A stretch of 47,730 bases of DNA from Rhizobium alarense (GCF_021555155.1 NZ_JAKGBU010000001.1:35558-83287); one strand, 5' to 3'. Shown: positions 36,317-44,538, counted from the stretch's first letter. Notes: generated by a model not told the origin, from the letters alone. Program-made: numbers and translations.

Positions 36317-36711
36317 TCGGGATCGATAGCAATGTCATCGTCCGTTTCCTCGTCGATGACGATGTCGAGCAGAATGCGGAAGCCCGCCGCTTTCTTCTGG
36401 CGCGGACAACGGACGATCCGGCCTATCTCAGTGCCGTTGCGCTGGCGGAGGCGATTTGGGTCCTGAACCGGAGAATGGCCTTTCCGATGCAACAGGTGGT
36501 ATCGATGCTCAAGGATTTTCTGGCGAGCGACGCTCTTGTCGTGGAATATACCGAGGAACTCGACGCGCTCTTGAGCGAAGATGATACGCCGGCTGCCGAC
36601 TTTGCCGACTATATGATTGCCTGGTCGGGCGCACGCGCCGGATGCCGCGCCACGATGACCTTCGACCGCACGACCGCCCGTGCCGTGCCCGGAATGGAAC
36701 TTCTCGCATGA
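36313..36711 (+). CDS. PIN-domain toxin 3
   Basis: The 132-residue product has D5 ([17 protein letters not shown]), E in [13 protein letters not shown] in [13 protein letters not shown] and D in [10 protein letters not shown]. It is a PIN protein of a different subgroup from toxins 1 and 2. Start at ATG 36313, overlapping the antitoxin stop by 4 bases. Its own stop overlaps the ruvB start (ATGA), so ribosomes finishing the toxin can pass to ruvB. Confidence 0.9.
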   Translation: MIGIDSNVIVRFLVDDDVEQNAEARRFLLARTTDDPAYLSAVALAEAIWVLNRRMAFPMQQVVSMLKDFLASDALVVEYTEELDALLSEDDTPAADFADYMIAWSGARAGCRATMTFDRTTARAVPGMELLA

Positions 36712-37748
36712 GTGATGCCGCCCGCCTCCTGACCCCAGACAAGCGTGGCGAAGACGTCGATACGGCGCTTCGCCCGCAGACGCTGGACGAGTTCACCGGC
36801 CAGGCGGAGGCGCGGGCGAACCTCAAGATCTTCATCGAGGCGGCGAAGAACCGCGGCGAGGCGCTCGACCACGTGCTCTTCGTCGGCCCGCCCGGTCTTG
36901 GCAAGACGACGCTCGCCCAGATCATGGCGAAGGAGCTCGGCGTCAATTTCCGCTCGACCTCCGGCCCCGTCATCGCCAAGGCGGGCGACCTCGCGGCCCT
37001 CCTCACCAATCTGGAAGAGCGCGATGTGCTCTTCATCGACGAGATTCACCGTCTCAATCCGGCCGTCGAGGAAATCCTCTACCCGGCCATGGAGGATTTC
37101 CAACTCGACCTCATCATCGGCGAGGGACCGGCGGCGCGTTCGGTAAAGATCGACCTGTCGAAGTTCACGCTGGTCGCCGCCACGACCCGCCTCGGCCTGC
37201 TGACGACGCCGCTGCGCGACCGCTTCGGCATCCCGGTGCGGCTGAATTTCTACACCGTCGAGGAACTGGAATTCATCGTGCGCCGCGGCGCGCGGCTGAT
37301 GGGGCTCGGCATGACGGACGACGGCGCCCGCGAGATCGCACGCCGCGCCCGCGGCACGCCGCGCATTGCGGGTCGCCTCCTGCGCCGGGTGCGTGACTTC
37401 GCCGAGGTCGCCCGCGCCGAGGCCGTGTCCAGAACAGTCGCCGACGAGGCGCTGACGCGCCTGCTCGTCGACAATATGGGGCTCGACCAGCTCGACAGGC
37501 GCTACCTGTCGATGATCGCGCATAATTTCGGCGGCGGCCCGGTCGGCATCGAAACGATTGCCGCCGGGCTTTCCGAGCCGCGCGACGCGATCGAGGACAT
37601 CATCGAGCCCTACATGATCCAGCAGGGCTTCATCCAGCGCACGCCACGCGGGCGAATGCTCACTGCCAACGCCTGGAAGCACCTTGGCCTGCAGCCGCCG
37701 AAGGATCTGGAAGCGACGCAGTTCCGGCTTTTTTCCGAGGAGGACTGA
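36708..37748 (+). CDS. ruvB: Holliday-junction branch-migration ATPase RuvB
   Basis: AAA+ motor that drives branch migration with RuvA. The 346-residue product starts [20 protein letters not shown], has Walker A GPPGLGKT (60-67), Walker B in [13 protein letters not shown], sensor motif [11 protein letters not shown] and arginine finger region LRDRFG. Start at ATG 36708, overlapping the toxin-3 stop. There is no visible free-standing promoter in front, so its expression depends on upstream promoters, including those of the toxin-antitoxin modules. Confidence 0.96.
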   Translation: MSDAARLLTPDKRGEDVDTALRPQTLDEFTGQAEARANLKIFIEAAKNRGEALDHVLFVGPPGLGKTTLAQIMAKELGVNFRSTSGPVIAKAGDLAALLTNLEERDVLFIDEIHRLNPAVEEILYPAMEDFQLDLIIGEGPAARSVKIDLSKFTLVAATTRLGLLTTPLRDRFGIPVRLNFYTVEELEFIVRRGARLMGLGMTDDGAREIARRARGTPRIAGRLLRRVRDFAEVARAEAVSRTVADEALTRLLVDNMGLDQLDRRYLSMIAHNFGGGPVGIETIAAGLSEPRDAIEDIIEPYMIQQGFIQRTPRGRMLTANAWKHLGLQPPKDLEATQFRLFSEED

Positions 37749-38648
37749 GTGCTGACGCGCCGGAGCTTCCTGAAGGCGATCGGCGGCTCCACGCTCGTTG
37801 GCCTCGCGCTCGGCAGTTATGCCTTTGCGGTCGAGCCGCTGGTGCGGCTCAGGATCGCGCGATACCGCCTGCAGCCGGCCGGCTGGCCCGCGGGGCGCCG
37901 GCTGAGGATTGCGGCCCTTTCCGACATCCATGCCTGCGAACCCTGGATGAGCGCAGCGCGCATCCGCGGCATCTGTGCCCGGGCGAACGCGCTCGAGGCG
38001 GACATCATCGTGCTGCTCGGCGACTACGTTTCCGGCATGCGGTTCCGGACGGGCGACGTCGCCGCTGCCGTCTGGGCCAAGGCGCTGGCGGATCTCGATG
38101 CCCCGCTCGGCGTTCACGCCATCCTCGGAAACCATGACTGGTGGGACGATGTCGATGCCCAGCGGACGCGCGGCCCGACGATTGCCGGGCGCGCCTTGCA
38201 GGACGCCGGGATCGCCGTCTATTCCAACCGGGCGCAGCGCATCGAGACGCCCGGGGGTCCGTTCTGGCTTGCGGGGCTCGAAGACCAATGGGCGCTGCTG
38301 CCGCGCGAAGAGCAGGCCCGTTACGGCATGACCGGCCTCGACGATCTCGACGGGACGCTTGCCACGGTGACCGACGACGAGCCGGTCGTCCTGCTTGCAC
38401 ATGAGCCGGACATCTTTCCGCGTGTCCCGTCACGGGTAAGCCTCACCCTGTCCGGACATACGCATGGCGGCCAGGTGCGGGTCTTCGGCTACGCGCCGGT
38501 CGTACCGTCGGCCTATGGCAACCGCTACGCCTACGGACATGTCTCGGAAGGCGGCCGCGACATCGTCATCTCCGGCGGCCTCGGCTGCTCGATCGCCCCG
38601 ATCCGCTTCGGCTCGCCGCCGGAAATCACCGTTATCGACCTTGGTTGA
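37749..38648 (+). CDS. Exported metallophosphoesterase with twin-arginine-like signal
   Basis: The 299-residue product begins with a Tat-like N-terminus (LTRRSFLKAIGGSTLVGLAL) and has calcineurin-like metal motifs in order: LSDIHA, LLGDYVSG, LGNHDWW and LSGHTHGGQ. This matches YkuE/YaeI-type phosphoesterases. The GTG start directly follows the ruvB stop. It is therefore in the ruv transcript, an arrangement seen in some rhizobia. Confidence 0.88.
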   Translation: MLTRRSFLKAIGGSTLVGLALGSYAFAVEPLVRLRIARYRLQPAGWPAGRRLRIAALSDIHACEPWMSAARIRGICARANALEADIIVLLGDYVSGMRFRTGDVAAAVWAKALADLDAPLGVHAILGNHDWWDDVDAQRTRGPTIAGRALQDAGIAVYSNRAQRIETPGGPFWLAGLEDQWALLPREEQARYGMTGLDDLDGTLATVTDDEPVVLLAHEPDIFPRVPSRVSLTLSGHTHGGQVRVFGYAPVVPSAYGNRYAYGHVSEGGRDIVISGGLGCSIAPIRFGSPPEITVIDLG

Positions 38649-38671
38649 TCGGCTCCGCAGGACGGATCGGA

Positions 38672-38926
38672 TCACTCCATGCCGAGCGCGGACATGTAGG
38701 TCTGCAGGATCGATTCCTCTTCCAGCCGCTCGTTGGCATCCTTCTTGCGCAGCCGGATGATCGTGCGGATCGCCTTGGTGTCGTAGCCGCGGCCCTTGGC
38801 CTCGCCGAGCACGTCCTTGATGTCGCCCTGGATGGCGGCCTTTTCCTCTTCGAGCCGCTCGATGCGTTCGATGAACTGCTTGAGTTCCGCCGCCGCGACG
38901 TTCTCGACGCCTGCCGTCTCGTTCAT
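38672..38926 (-). CDS. gapR: Nucleoid-associated protein GapR (DUF2312)
   Basis: Essential or near-essential alphaproteobacterial protein that binds overtwisted DNA and assists topoisomerases ahead of polymerases. The 84-residue product has [20 protein letters not shown] and [20 protein letters not shown], the dimerising helices and DNA-contact part of DUF2312. Start at ATG 38924-38926 with AGGAG upstream. Confidence 0.93.
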   Translation of the reverse strand: MNETAGVENVAAAELKQFIERIERLEEEKAAIQGDIKDVLGEAKGRGYDTKAIRTIIRLRKKDANERLEEESILQTYMSALGME

Positions 38927-39087
38927 GTTCTGCTCCTGTGCTGTCTGGCGCAGGCCGCCGCTCCGCCGGATGGGCGACGGCGGGCCTGCCGTTCGTTTCT
39001 GGAAAAACCGTGGCGGTGGTCTGCCGTGAAGTTCAGGCGAGATCAAGGCCTATCCGCCGACACCGGCCGCTTTTCCTCGTTGCATCG

Positions 39088-39399
39088 TCAGTCGTGCTTG
39101 GGTCGGCTGCGCGCGAAGGCCGCCTTCTGCGCATCGTTCGCCTCGTGCTGGTGACGTTCGCGCCATTCGTCATAGGGCATGCCGTAGACGATCTCGCGGG
39201 ACCCCTCTTTGTCGAGCGCGACGCCTGCCGCATTCGCCGCCTCGCGATACCAGTTGGAAAGACAGTTGCGGCAGAAGCCGGCGAGGTTCATCAGATCGAT
39301 GTTCTGCACGTCACCGCGCTCCCGGAGATGCTCGACCAGCCGGCGGAAGGCCGCCGCCTCGAACTCCGTTCTCTGTTCCGGTGTCAGCTCGGCCATCAT
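39088..39399 (-). CDS. DUF1244 family protein
   Basis: The 103-residue product is all-helical with conserved FRRLVEHLRERGDVQNIDLM, FCRNCLSNWY and YGMPYDEWRERHQ. This is the DUF1244 family of alphaproteobacteria and relatives. Its function is unknown to me. Two adjacent ATGs (39397 and 39394) are possible starts. It is on the same strand as gapR, 161 bases upstream of it. Confidence 0.9.
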   Translation of the reverse strand: MMAELTPEQRTEFEAAAFRRLVEHLRERGDVQNIDLMNLAGFCRNCLSNWYREAANAAGVALDKEGSREIVYGMPYDEWRERHQHEANDAQKAAFARSRPKHD

Positions 39400-39427
39400 A
39401 CGTGTCCTTTCATGCGCCGGCCGCCCC

Positions 39428-40219
39428 TCAATAGGGACCGGTCCGGGACGGAAACCGCTCGTAGCTGTGTAGCGTATCGCGGCAATTCAAGTCCGCGAGG
39501 ATCGGCGCAAGCCGCGCAGCCCATTTTTCGACGCCGGCCCGGTCAGCGATCTCGTCTTGCCGCACTTCGATCAGCGCATGAGGAATACCCGCCGTCATGC
39601 AGTGCCGGAACATCGTGTCGCCGCGCAGCGCGCCGTCATAGGGCTCGTTGTCGCCCACCGTCACATGCGGAATCGCGCCGAGCGCTGCGATCAGCGGCAC
39701 GACCGCCCGGTGGTCGCTGTCCCAGAGCACGGTGATTTGCCATGGCCGGACGAAAGTCTTCCAGCACGGCGTGAAGGAATGCAGCGAGATGACGAGCGGC
39801 GCCCGTCCCGTCGCGGCGGCAACCGAACCGATCACCTGCGACACGGCGCCGTGATAGGGACGATGGAAGGCCTCGAGCCGATAACGCGCTTCCTCCACGC
39901 TCAGCGGGTGGTTTCCCGGAACGATCGCTCCGTCTGAAAGCCGCATGATCAGCGTCGGGTCGTCCTCGCCGCGGTTCGGATCGATCAGAAGCCGCGAGAA
40001 GCGACTCATCACCGCCGGCACACCGAGCCGGGCAGCGAGGCTGCGGGTCAGCGGCTCGATGCCGATGTCATAGGCGATATGCCGGGCGAAGGCGCTTTCG
40101 GGCAGCCCGAGCCGGCCATAGCGATCCGGCAGCAGGTTGGTCGCGTGGTCCGCCAGAAGCACGAGGCCACTGCTGAAATCGCCGTCGATGATCTCGAAAG
40201 GCGTATCGTTGCCGTTCAT
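39428..40219 (-). CDS. N-formylglutamate amidohydrolase family protein
   Basis: The 263-residue product has VLLADHATNLLPDRYG, HIAYDIGIEPLTRSLA, SRLLIDPNRGEDDPTLI and VISLHSFTPCW, as in FGase proteins outside the histidine pathway, so the substrate may be another N-formyl or amide compound. Start at ATG 40217-40219; an earlier ATG at 40361-40363 would add 48 residues without family character. It ends 28 bases before the DUF1244 gene. Confidence 0.9.
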   Translation of the reverse strand: MNGNDTPFEIIDGDFSSGLVLLADHATNLLPDRYGRLGLPESAFARHIAYDIGIEPLTRSLAARLGVPAVMSRFSRLLIDPNRGEDDPTLIMRLSDGAIVPGNHPLSVEEARYRLEAFHRPYHGAVSQVIGSVAAATGRAPLVISLHSFTPCWKTFVRPWQITVLWDSDHRAVVPLIAALGAIPHVTVGDNEPYDGALRGDTMFRHCMTAGIPHALIEVRQDEIADRAGVEKWAARLAPILADLNCRDTLHSYERFPSRTGPY

Positions 40220-40409
40220 CGCGTTCCGCCGCTGTTGAAGTCCCGTCACAGTCTGATGGCATGCGTTGAAGGGAACGGCAAGATTGCTCGTGCGCTTGCC
40301 GGCACCGCTTGAGGTGGTGCCGGCGGAGAGGCTGTAATCGTTGAGAGTTTCGTTGACATTCATGCCCCGCCGTCGCAAGAAAGCGCGTGACCAAATCAAC
40401 GGAGTTCCA

Positions 40410-40895
40410 TTGGAAACCGTGCTAGCACCGACAAAGACAGCTCCGCTTCGCGGCCTCCGGGCTCTGGCGCCGGCCGGCCTTTTCTTCGTCGTAGGCCTCT
40501 GCTCCTTCCTTTCGCCCGAGACGGCGCGCGCGGATTTCCGCGTTTGCAACGGCACCCAGAATCTCGTGGGCGTCGCGATCGGATACCGCGCGAAGGAAGG
40601 CTGGATTTCCGAGGGATGGTGGCAGGTGCCGGCAACGACTTGCGCCACGCTGATCGAGGGCGAACTGCAGTCGCGCTTCTACTATCTTTATGCCGAGGAT
40701 GCCGCCCGCGGCGGCCGCTGGACGGGCGATGTCAACATGTGCGTCGCCGAGAACGAGTTCAAGATCGTCGGCGTCGAAGACTGCTTCGCGCGCGGCTTCC
40801 AGCGCATGGGCTTCAAGGAATACGACACGGGGCGGCAGGGAAGCTGGATGGTTCAGCTGTCCGATACGCCGGGGACGCAAGAAAGCCAAAATTGA
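40410..40895 (+). CDS. DUF1036 family exported protein
   Basis: A signal peptide (LRALAPAGLFFVVGLCSF, cleaved near TARA) is followed by the DUF1036 domain: DFRVCNGTQNLVGVAIGYRA, SEGWWQVPATTCATLI and NEFKIVGVEDCFARGFQRMG. Start chosen at TTG 40410 with GGAG five bases upstream; ATG 40362 gives 16 extra residues but lacks a ribosome-binding site and overlaps a -35-like TTGACA. The stop overlaps the pyk start by one base, so the pair is coupled. In rhizobia DUF1036 genes often precede pyk. Confidence 0.88.
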   Translation: METVLAPTKTAPLRGLRALAPAGLFFVVGLCSFLSPETARADFRVCNGTQNLVGVAIGYRAKEGWISEGWWQVPATTCATLIEGELQSRFYYLYAEDAARGGRWTGDVNMCVAENEFKIVGVEDCFARGFQRMGFKEYDTGRQGSWMVQLSDTPGTQESQN

Positions 40896-42334
40896 TGAAG
40901 CGGAACAGAAAAGTAAAGATCCTCGCCACGCTCGGACCGGCTTCCGCCGAAGAAGAGATGATCCAGAAGCTCCATGAGGCGGGGGCCGATCTGTTCCGCA
41001 TCAACATGAGCCATGCCAGCCACGACGTGATGCGCACGCTGATCAGCCGCATCCGTGGCGTGGAGACTCGCTGTGGACGGCCGATCGGCATTCTCGCCGA
41101 CCTGCAGGGACCGAAGCTGCGCGTCGGCAAGTTTGCCGCGGGCGCCGTCGAACTGAAGCCCGGCCAGACCTTCACCCTCGACGACCGCGACGAACCGGGC
41201 GACGAAACCCGCGTGTTTCTGCCGCATCCGGAAATCCTCGAGGCCGTGCAACCCGGGCACCGCCTGCTGATCGACGACGGCAAGCTGCATCTGCATGCGG
41301 ACAAATGCGACGGTAAGAGCATCATCTGCACGGTCGTTTCCGGCACGAAGATCTCCGACCGCAAGGGCGTGAGCCTGCCCGACACGCTGCTCGGCGTCGG
41401 TGCGCTGACGGAAAAGGATCGCGTCGACCTCGATGCGGTGCTCGCCACGGGCAGCGTCGACTGGGTAGCGCTCTCCTTCATCCAGCGGCCGGAAGACCTT
41501 GCGGAAGTGCGCAAGATCGCGCGCGGCCGCGTCGGCATCATGTCCAAGATCGAGAAGCCGCAGGCGATCGAACGCATCGACGAGATCATCGAACTTTCCG
41601 ATGCCCTCATGGTGGCGCGCGGCGACCTCGGCGTCGAGATGCCGCTCGAGGCCGTTCCGGGTCTGCAGAAACAGCTCATCCGCGCCTGCCGCCGCGCCGG
41701 CAAGCCGGTGGTCGTGGCCACCCAGATGCTCGAATCGATGATTTCGGCGCCGGTGCCGACCCGCGCGGAAGTCTCCGACGTGGCAACCGCCGTCTTCGAA
41801 GGCGCCGACGCGGTCATGCTGTCCGCCGAGTCCGCCTCCGGCGCCTACCCGGTCGAAGCGGTCTCGACCATGGCCTCGATCGCAAGCAAGGTCGAGCGCG
41901 ACCCGCACTATCCGGGCATCATCTATGCCCAGCGGACGCCGCCGGAATCGACCGGCGCAGACGCCATTTCGCTTGCCGCACGCCAGATCGCGGAAACCCT
42001 TCGGCTTTCTGCGATCGTCTGTTACACCTCCTCCGGCACGACGGGCCTTCGCGCTGCACGCGAGCGACCGGAAGTCGCGGTGCTGGCGCTCTCGCCGGTC
42101 ATCGAGACGGCCCGGCGCCTTTCCGTCGTCTGGGGCCTGCACTGCGTCGTCACGGGCGACGCGACCGACCTCGACGACATGGTGAACCGCGCCTGCCGCA
42201 TTACGGTCAACGAGGGCTTCGGCAAGCCGGGTGACCGCATCATCATCTCCGCCGGCGTTCCACTCGGCACGCCGGGCGCGACGAACATGCTGCGCATCGC
42301 CTATATCGGTGCGGACGGAGCAAGCGGTTTGTAG
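40895..42334 (+). CDS. pyk: Pyruvate kinase
   Basis: Phosphoenolpyruvate plus ADP to pyruvate and ATP. The 479-residue product starts MKRNRKVKILATLGPASAEE, has ILADLQGPKLRVGKF, the catalytic lysine region IMSKIEKPQAIERIDEI and ARGDLGVEMPLEAVPGLQKQ, then a C-terminal domain (ICYTSSGTTGL-like VCYTSSGTTGLRAARERP). Start at ATG 40895; the TGATG overlap with the DUF1036 gene is clear. Confidence 0.97.
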   Translation: MKRNRKVKILATLGPASAEEEMIQKLHEAGADLFRINMSHASHDVMRTLISRIRGVETRCGRPIGILADLQGPKLRVGKFAAGAVELKPGQTFTLDDRDEPGDETRVFLPHPEILEAVQPGHRLLIDDGKLHLHADKCDGKSIICTVVSGTKISDRKGVSLPDTLLGVGALTEKDRVDLDAVLATGSVDWVALSFIQRPEDLAEVRKIARGRVGIMSKIEKPQAIERIDEIIELSDALMVARGDLGVEMPLEAVPGLQKQLIRACRRAGKPVVVATQMLESMISAPVPTRAEVSDVATAVFEGADAVMLSAESASGAYPVEAVSTMASIASKVERDPHYPGIIYAQRTPPESTGADAISLAARQIAETLRLSAIVCYTSSGTTGLRAARERPEVAVLALSPVIETARRLSVVWGLHCVVTGDATDLDDMVNRACRITVNEGFGKPGDRIIISAGVPLGTPGATNMLRIAYIGADGASGL

Positions 42335-42390
42335 TTGATTTTGCGCATGTCGCCATCGCGAAACCGCAGCGCACGTTTGCGCGACATGCC

Positions 42391-43398
42391 TTAGCGTGCA
42401 GCGTCGCCGGCGAGTCGGGCTTCCGCCCGCCTCGCCAGATCCTGCAGATCACGATCCTTGCCGGCGATCTTCTCGATCGCCGCGACGGCGACGTCCGTCA
42501 CCACATGGTCCGGCTTGTGGCCGAGGTTACGGATCCACAGGAGTTCCGACCCCTTGATGTCCCGTGCGAGGCCGCGCGAGTGGATTTCCTCGAGCACAAC
42601 CCCGTCACTGTCGCCGGTTATGATCACCGTCGGCGCCTCGATCTCGCGGTAATAGGGTTGGGTCTGGCGCACATAGGCCTGGAGGTTGGCGACGTCCGTC
42701 GCATTGCTGCGGAACGTTTCCGGACGCAGCACCAGGGCCGGACCGGTCTCCGCGACATAGGTCTGGGGGCGCGCATTCGGCGCGAAGACGAAACGTGTCC
42801 CGGCATCGAGCCGAGACAGGCCGGCCGGCAAGGCGACGAGGTGGTTGAAGAGCCAGCCGGCATAGCGGTTGCTCGCCACGCGATAGTACCAATCGACGCC
42901 GCCCGGCCACGGATGGGTCGCCGGCGCAAGCAGCATCAGGCCGAGAGTCTTTTCCGGATGGTAGAGCGCGAAGCTCGCAGCGATCGCTCCGCCGAAGGAA
43001 TGGCCGACGATGATCGCCCTTGCGATCCCACGCTTTTCCATGAGCCGCGCGATCGCCTCTGCCTGACCGTCGGGATAGTCGTTCTCAACGCCTCCGCGAT
43101 CGGAATAGCCGTGACCGGGCCGATCCACGAAGAGCATTTCAGCCCTGCCCTCGAGCGGCACGCGGAAGGCCGCCATCTGGTCGCGCAGATTGCCGCTTGC
43201 TCCGTGGATGAAGACGATCGGCGGCAGATCGGCCCCGGAAGAGCGCTGCACATGCACGCTGTTGAGGGCATAGCCGCCGACATCGATGCGCTCGCCGATA
43301 TTGGGATATGCCCGCTCGATCTCCCGCACCTTGTGCGCCGTGTAGGCGTACCCCGCGAAACCGGCAAGCACCGGGCCAATCATGACTGCAAGCATCAT
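42391..43398 (-). CDS. Alpha/beta hydrolase, membrane-anchored
   Basis: The 335-residue product has an N-terminal hydrophobic anchor (LAVMIGPVLAGFAGYAY), then an alpha/beta-hydrolase fold: oxyanion region VFIHGASGNLRDQ, nucleophile GHSFGG, and the acid/His region with IITGDSDGVV and NLGHKPDHVV. The substrate is unknown. ATGs at 43398 and 43395 are both possible. It is convergent with pyk. Confidence 0.88.
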   Translation of the reverse strand: MMLAVMIGPVLAGFAGYAYTAHKVREIERAYPNIGERIDVGGYALNSVHVQRSSGADLPPIVFIHGASGNLRDQMAAFRVPLEGRAEMLFVDRPGHGYSDRGGVENDYPDGQAEAIARLMEKRGIARAIIVGHSFGGAIAASFALYHPEKTLGLMLLAPATHPWPGGVDWYYRVASNRYAGWLFNHLVALPAGLSRLDAGTRFVFAPNARPQTYVAETGPALVLRPETFRSNATDVANLQAYVRQTQPYYREIEAPTVIITGDSDGVVLEEIHSRGLARDIKGSELLWIRNLGHKPDHVVTDVAVAAIEKIAGKDRDLQDLARRAEARLAGDAAR

Positions 43399-43522
43399 CC
43401 TACACCGAAACCCCAGCACCTCTGTCGCCCCCGCCGGCCGCTGCCGGTGCACCTTGTACGCAGGTTCACGTCCACCGGTTCGCCGGTCGGGCGCCCTGAT
43501 CGCAGGAAAAATGCACCGCCCT

Positions 43523-43550
43523 CTTGTGTCCATGGCCGAACGGCCTACAT
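43523..43550 (+). promoter_or_regulatory. Promoter of the 24-residue peptide unit
   Basis: CTTGTG (43523-43528), 16 bases, CTACAT (43545-43550), close to the rhizobial CTTGAC-N16/17-CTATAT consensus. Start of transcription would be near 43557, about 32 bases before the peptide ATG. Confidence 0.65.
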
Positions 43551-43588
43551 TGGAACCGTGTTCAACCAACAGAAAGGAAGGTGATCCA

Positions 43589-43663
43589 ATGTCTAATGAG
43601 ATTTCGGGCCTCGTGAAAGACTTGGGATTTGTGATGGAGAAAGCGGGGCAGTCCTCGCTCTGA
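43589..43663 (+). CDS. 24-residue peptide with an extended Shine-Dalgarno
   Basis: The frame MSNEISGLVKDLGFVMEKAG plus four residues is preceded at 43571-43587 by AGAAAGGAAGGTGATCC. The exact complement of the 16S rRNA 3' end, GGATCACCTCCTTTCT, would be AGAAAGGAGGTGATCC; the site matches all of it with one inserted A. I recognise no family. The peptide is an amphipathic helix candidate without a membrane span. It lies in its own transcription unit with a promoter and a GCAA-loop terminator, convergent to rcdA. It may be a translated small protein, or the RNA itself may act through the 16S complement. Confidence 0.7.
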   Translation: MSNEISGLVKDLGFVMEKAGQSSL

Positions 43664-43690
43664 TCCACCCTTCCTGCGGGCATCGCGCCC

Positions 43691-43707
43691 GGTCCTGAAC
43701 GAGGACC
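43691..43707 (+). other. Stem-loop in the 3' part of the small-peptide transcript
   Basis: GGTCCT and AGGACC pair around GAACG, between the peptide stop and the terminator. Together with the terminator it gives the transcript two hairpins in its 3' half. Confidence 0.6.
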
Positions 43708-43718
43708 AAAGCTCATGG

Positions 43719-43742
43719 GGGCCACCGCAAGGTGGCCCTTTT
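43719..43742 (+). terminator. Terminator of the small-peptide unit
   Basis: GGCCACC and GGTGGCC, with an outer G-C pair, close a GCAA tetraloop (43727-43730) and are followed by TTTT. A compact intrinsic terminator giving a transcript of about 185 nt. Confidence 0.88.
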
Positions 43743-43764
43743 GATTCCACAACCGGCCGCAAAC

Positions 43765-43787
43765 GAAAAACCCGGCCGAAGCCGGGT
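43765..43787 (-). terminator. Terminator of rcdA
   Basis: On the minus strand ACCCGGC, loop TTCG, GCCGGGT, then TTTTCG. A standard UUCG-loop intrinsic terminator 23 bases past the rcdA stop. Confidence 0.88.
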
Positions 43788-43810
43788 CCGAAATCAGCCG
43801 TGCAGGCGGA

Positions 43811-44329
43811 TCAGTTGCTGCTGAAGGCAGTCTGCAACAGGTTCAACTGCGCGCGCACGCTGTTCTGGTTGTCAGGCGCAAAGGTCTGGACCTCCTGCGG
43901 CCGGTACATTTCGCGGTCGAGCAGCGCCACGCGGTTCTGCAGACGGAGCGAACGCTCGATGAGATCGCGGAAGGACTCCGGCAGATCGTTCCAGCCGGGA
44001 GCCTGGCGATCGACGTTGAAGCCGTCGAGACGGACCTTGTTCTTTTCCGACATGACCTGATCGCGCGTCATCTCGCCATTGTTGACGGCGCGCTGCAAAA
44101 GCAGCCAGGACGCCATCTGCATCAGGCGCGTGGTGAGCCGCATCGACTCGGCCGCGTAAAGAACCGATGCCATGCGGGGCAGCACCTTGGAGGCCTGGCG
44201 GCCGGGACCGTCGAGGTAGCTTGCAGTCTCCTCGACGAGACCCATGCCTTCGGAATAGAGCGACTTGAACTGCGCCGACGATGCGGCGTGCCCAGCGAAG
44301 CTGATGGTGTTCAATCCTCTGTCGGACAT
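43811..44329 (-). CDS. rcdA: RcdA-like regulator of CtrA degradation (DUF1465)
   Basis: In Caulobacter and Sinorhizobium RcdA is the adaptor that delivers CtrA to ClpXP during the cell cycle. The 172-residue product is a helical DUF1465 protein with LVEETASYLDGPGRQASKVL, MRLTTRLMQMASWLLLQRAV and DLPESFRDLIERSLRLQNRV. Length is normal. A CtrA box lies 122 bases upstream, so feedback control by CtrA is likely. Confidence 0.92.
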   Translation of the reverse strand: MSDRGLNTISFAGHAASSAQFKSLYSEGMGLVEETASYLDGPGRQASKVLPRMASVLYAAESMRLTTRLMQMASWLLLQRAVNNGEMTRDQVMSEKNKVRLDGFNVDRQAPGWNDLPESFRDLIERSLRLQNRVALLDREMYRPQEVQTFAPDNQNSVRAQLNLLQTAFSSN

Positions 44330-44450
44330 GGTCTGGAATCCCGTCTAACGCATGACATTGCAGGTAACGCTGGGACCACAAGGGGAGTTCCCTCACGGCT
44401 TTTGGATGAGCGCAGGATGATCCCATAACCCATTTCGCGCAAGCGCAATC

Positions 44451-44465
44451 TTAAGAAAGGGTTAA
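44451..44465 (-). promoter_or_regulatory. CtrA box upstream of rcdA
   Basis: TTAA, exactly seven bases, TTAA: the full CtrA recognition pattern. It lies between rcdA and the sRNA terminator, so it belongs to rcdA. CtrA would thus control the protein that triggers its own degradation. Confidence 0.75.
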
Positions 44466-44511
44466 TCTCCACAATTCTTTGATCGCTCCGCGTCCGCAGT
44501 CGGGACTGAAC

Positions 44512-44538
44512 AAAAAAAGAGCCGCGAAAGGCGGCTCT
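44512..44538 (-). terminator. Terminator shared by the sRNA and the DUF1192 transcript
   Basis: GAGCCGC, loop CTTTC, GCGGCTC, then seven T on the minus strand. One of the strongest intrinsic terminators in the window. Confidence 0.9.

Noticed and set aside
36609-38402. 597-codon minus-strand frame opposite ruvB and the phosphoesterase
   Set aside because: Antisense shadow; the plus-strand genes are certain.
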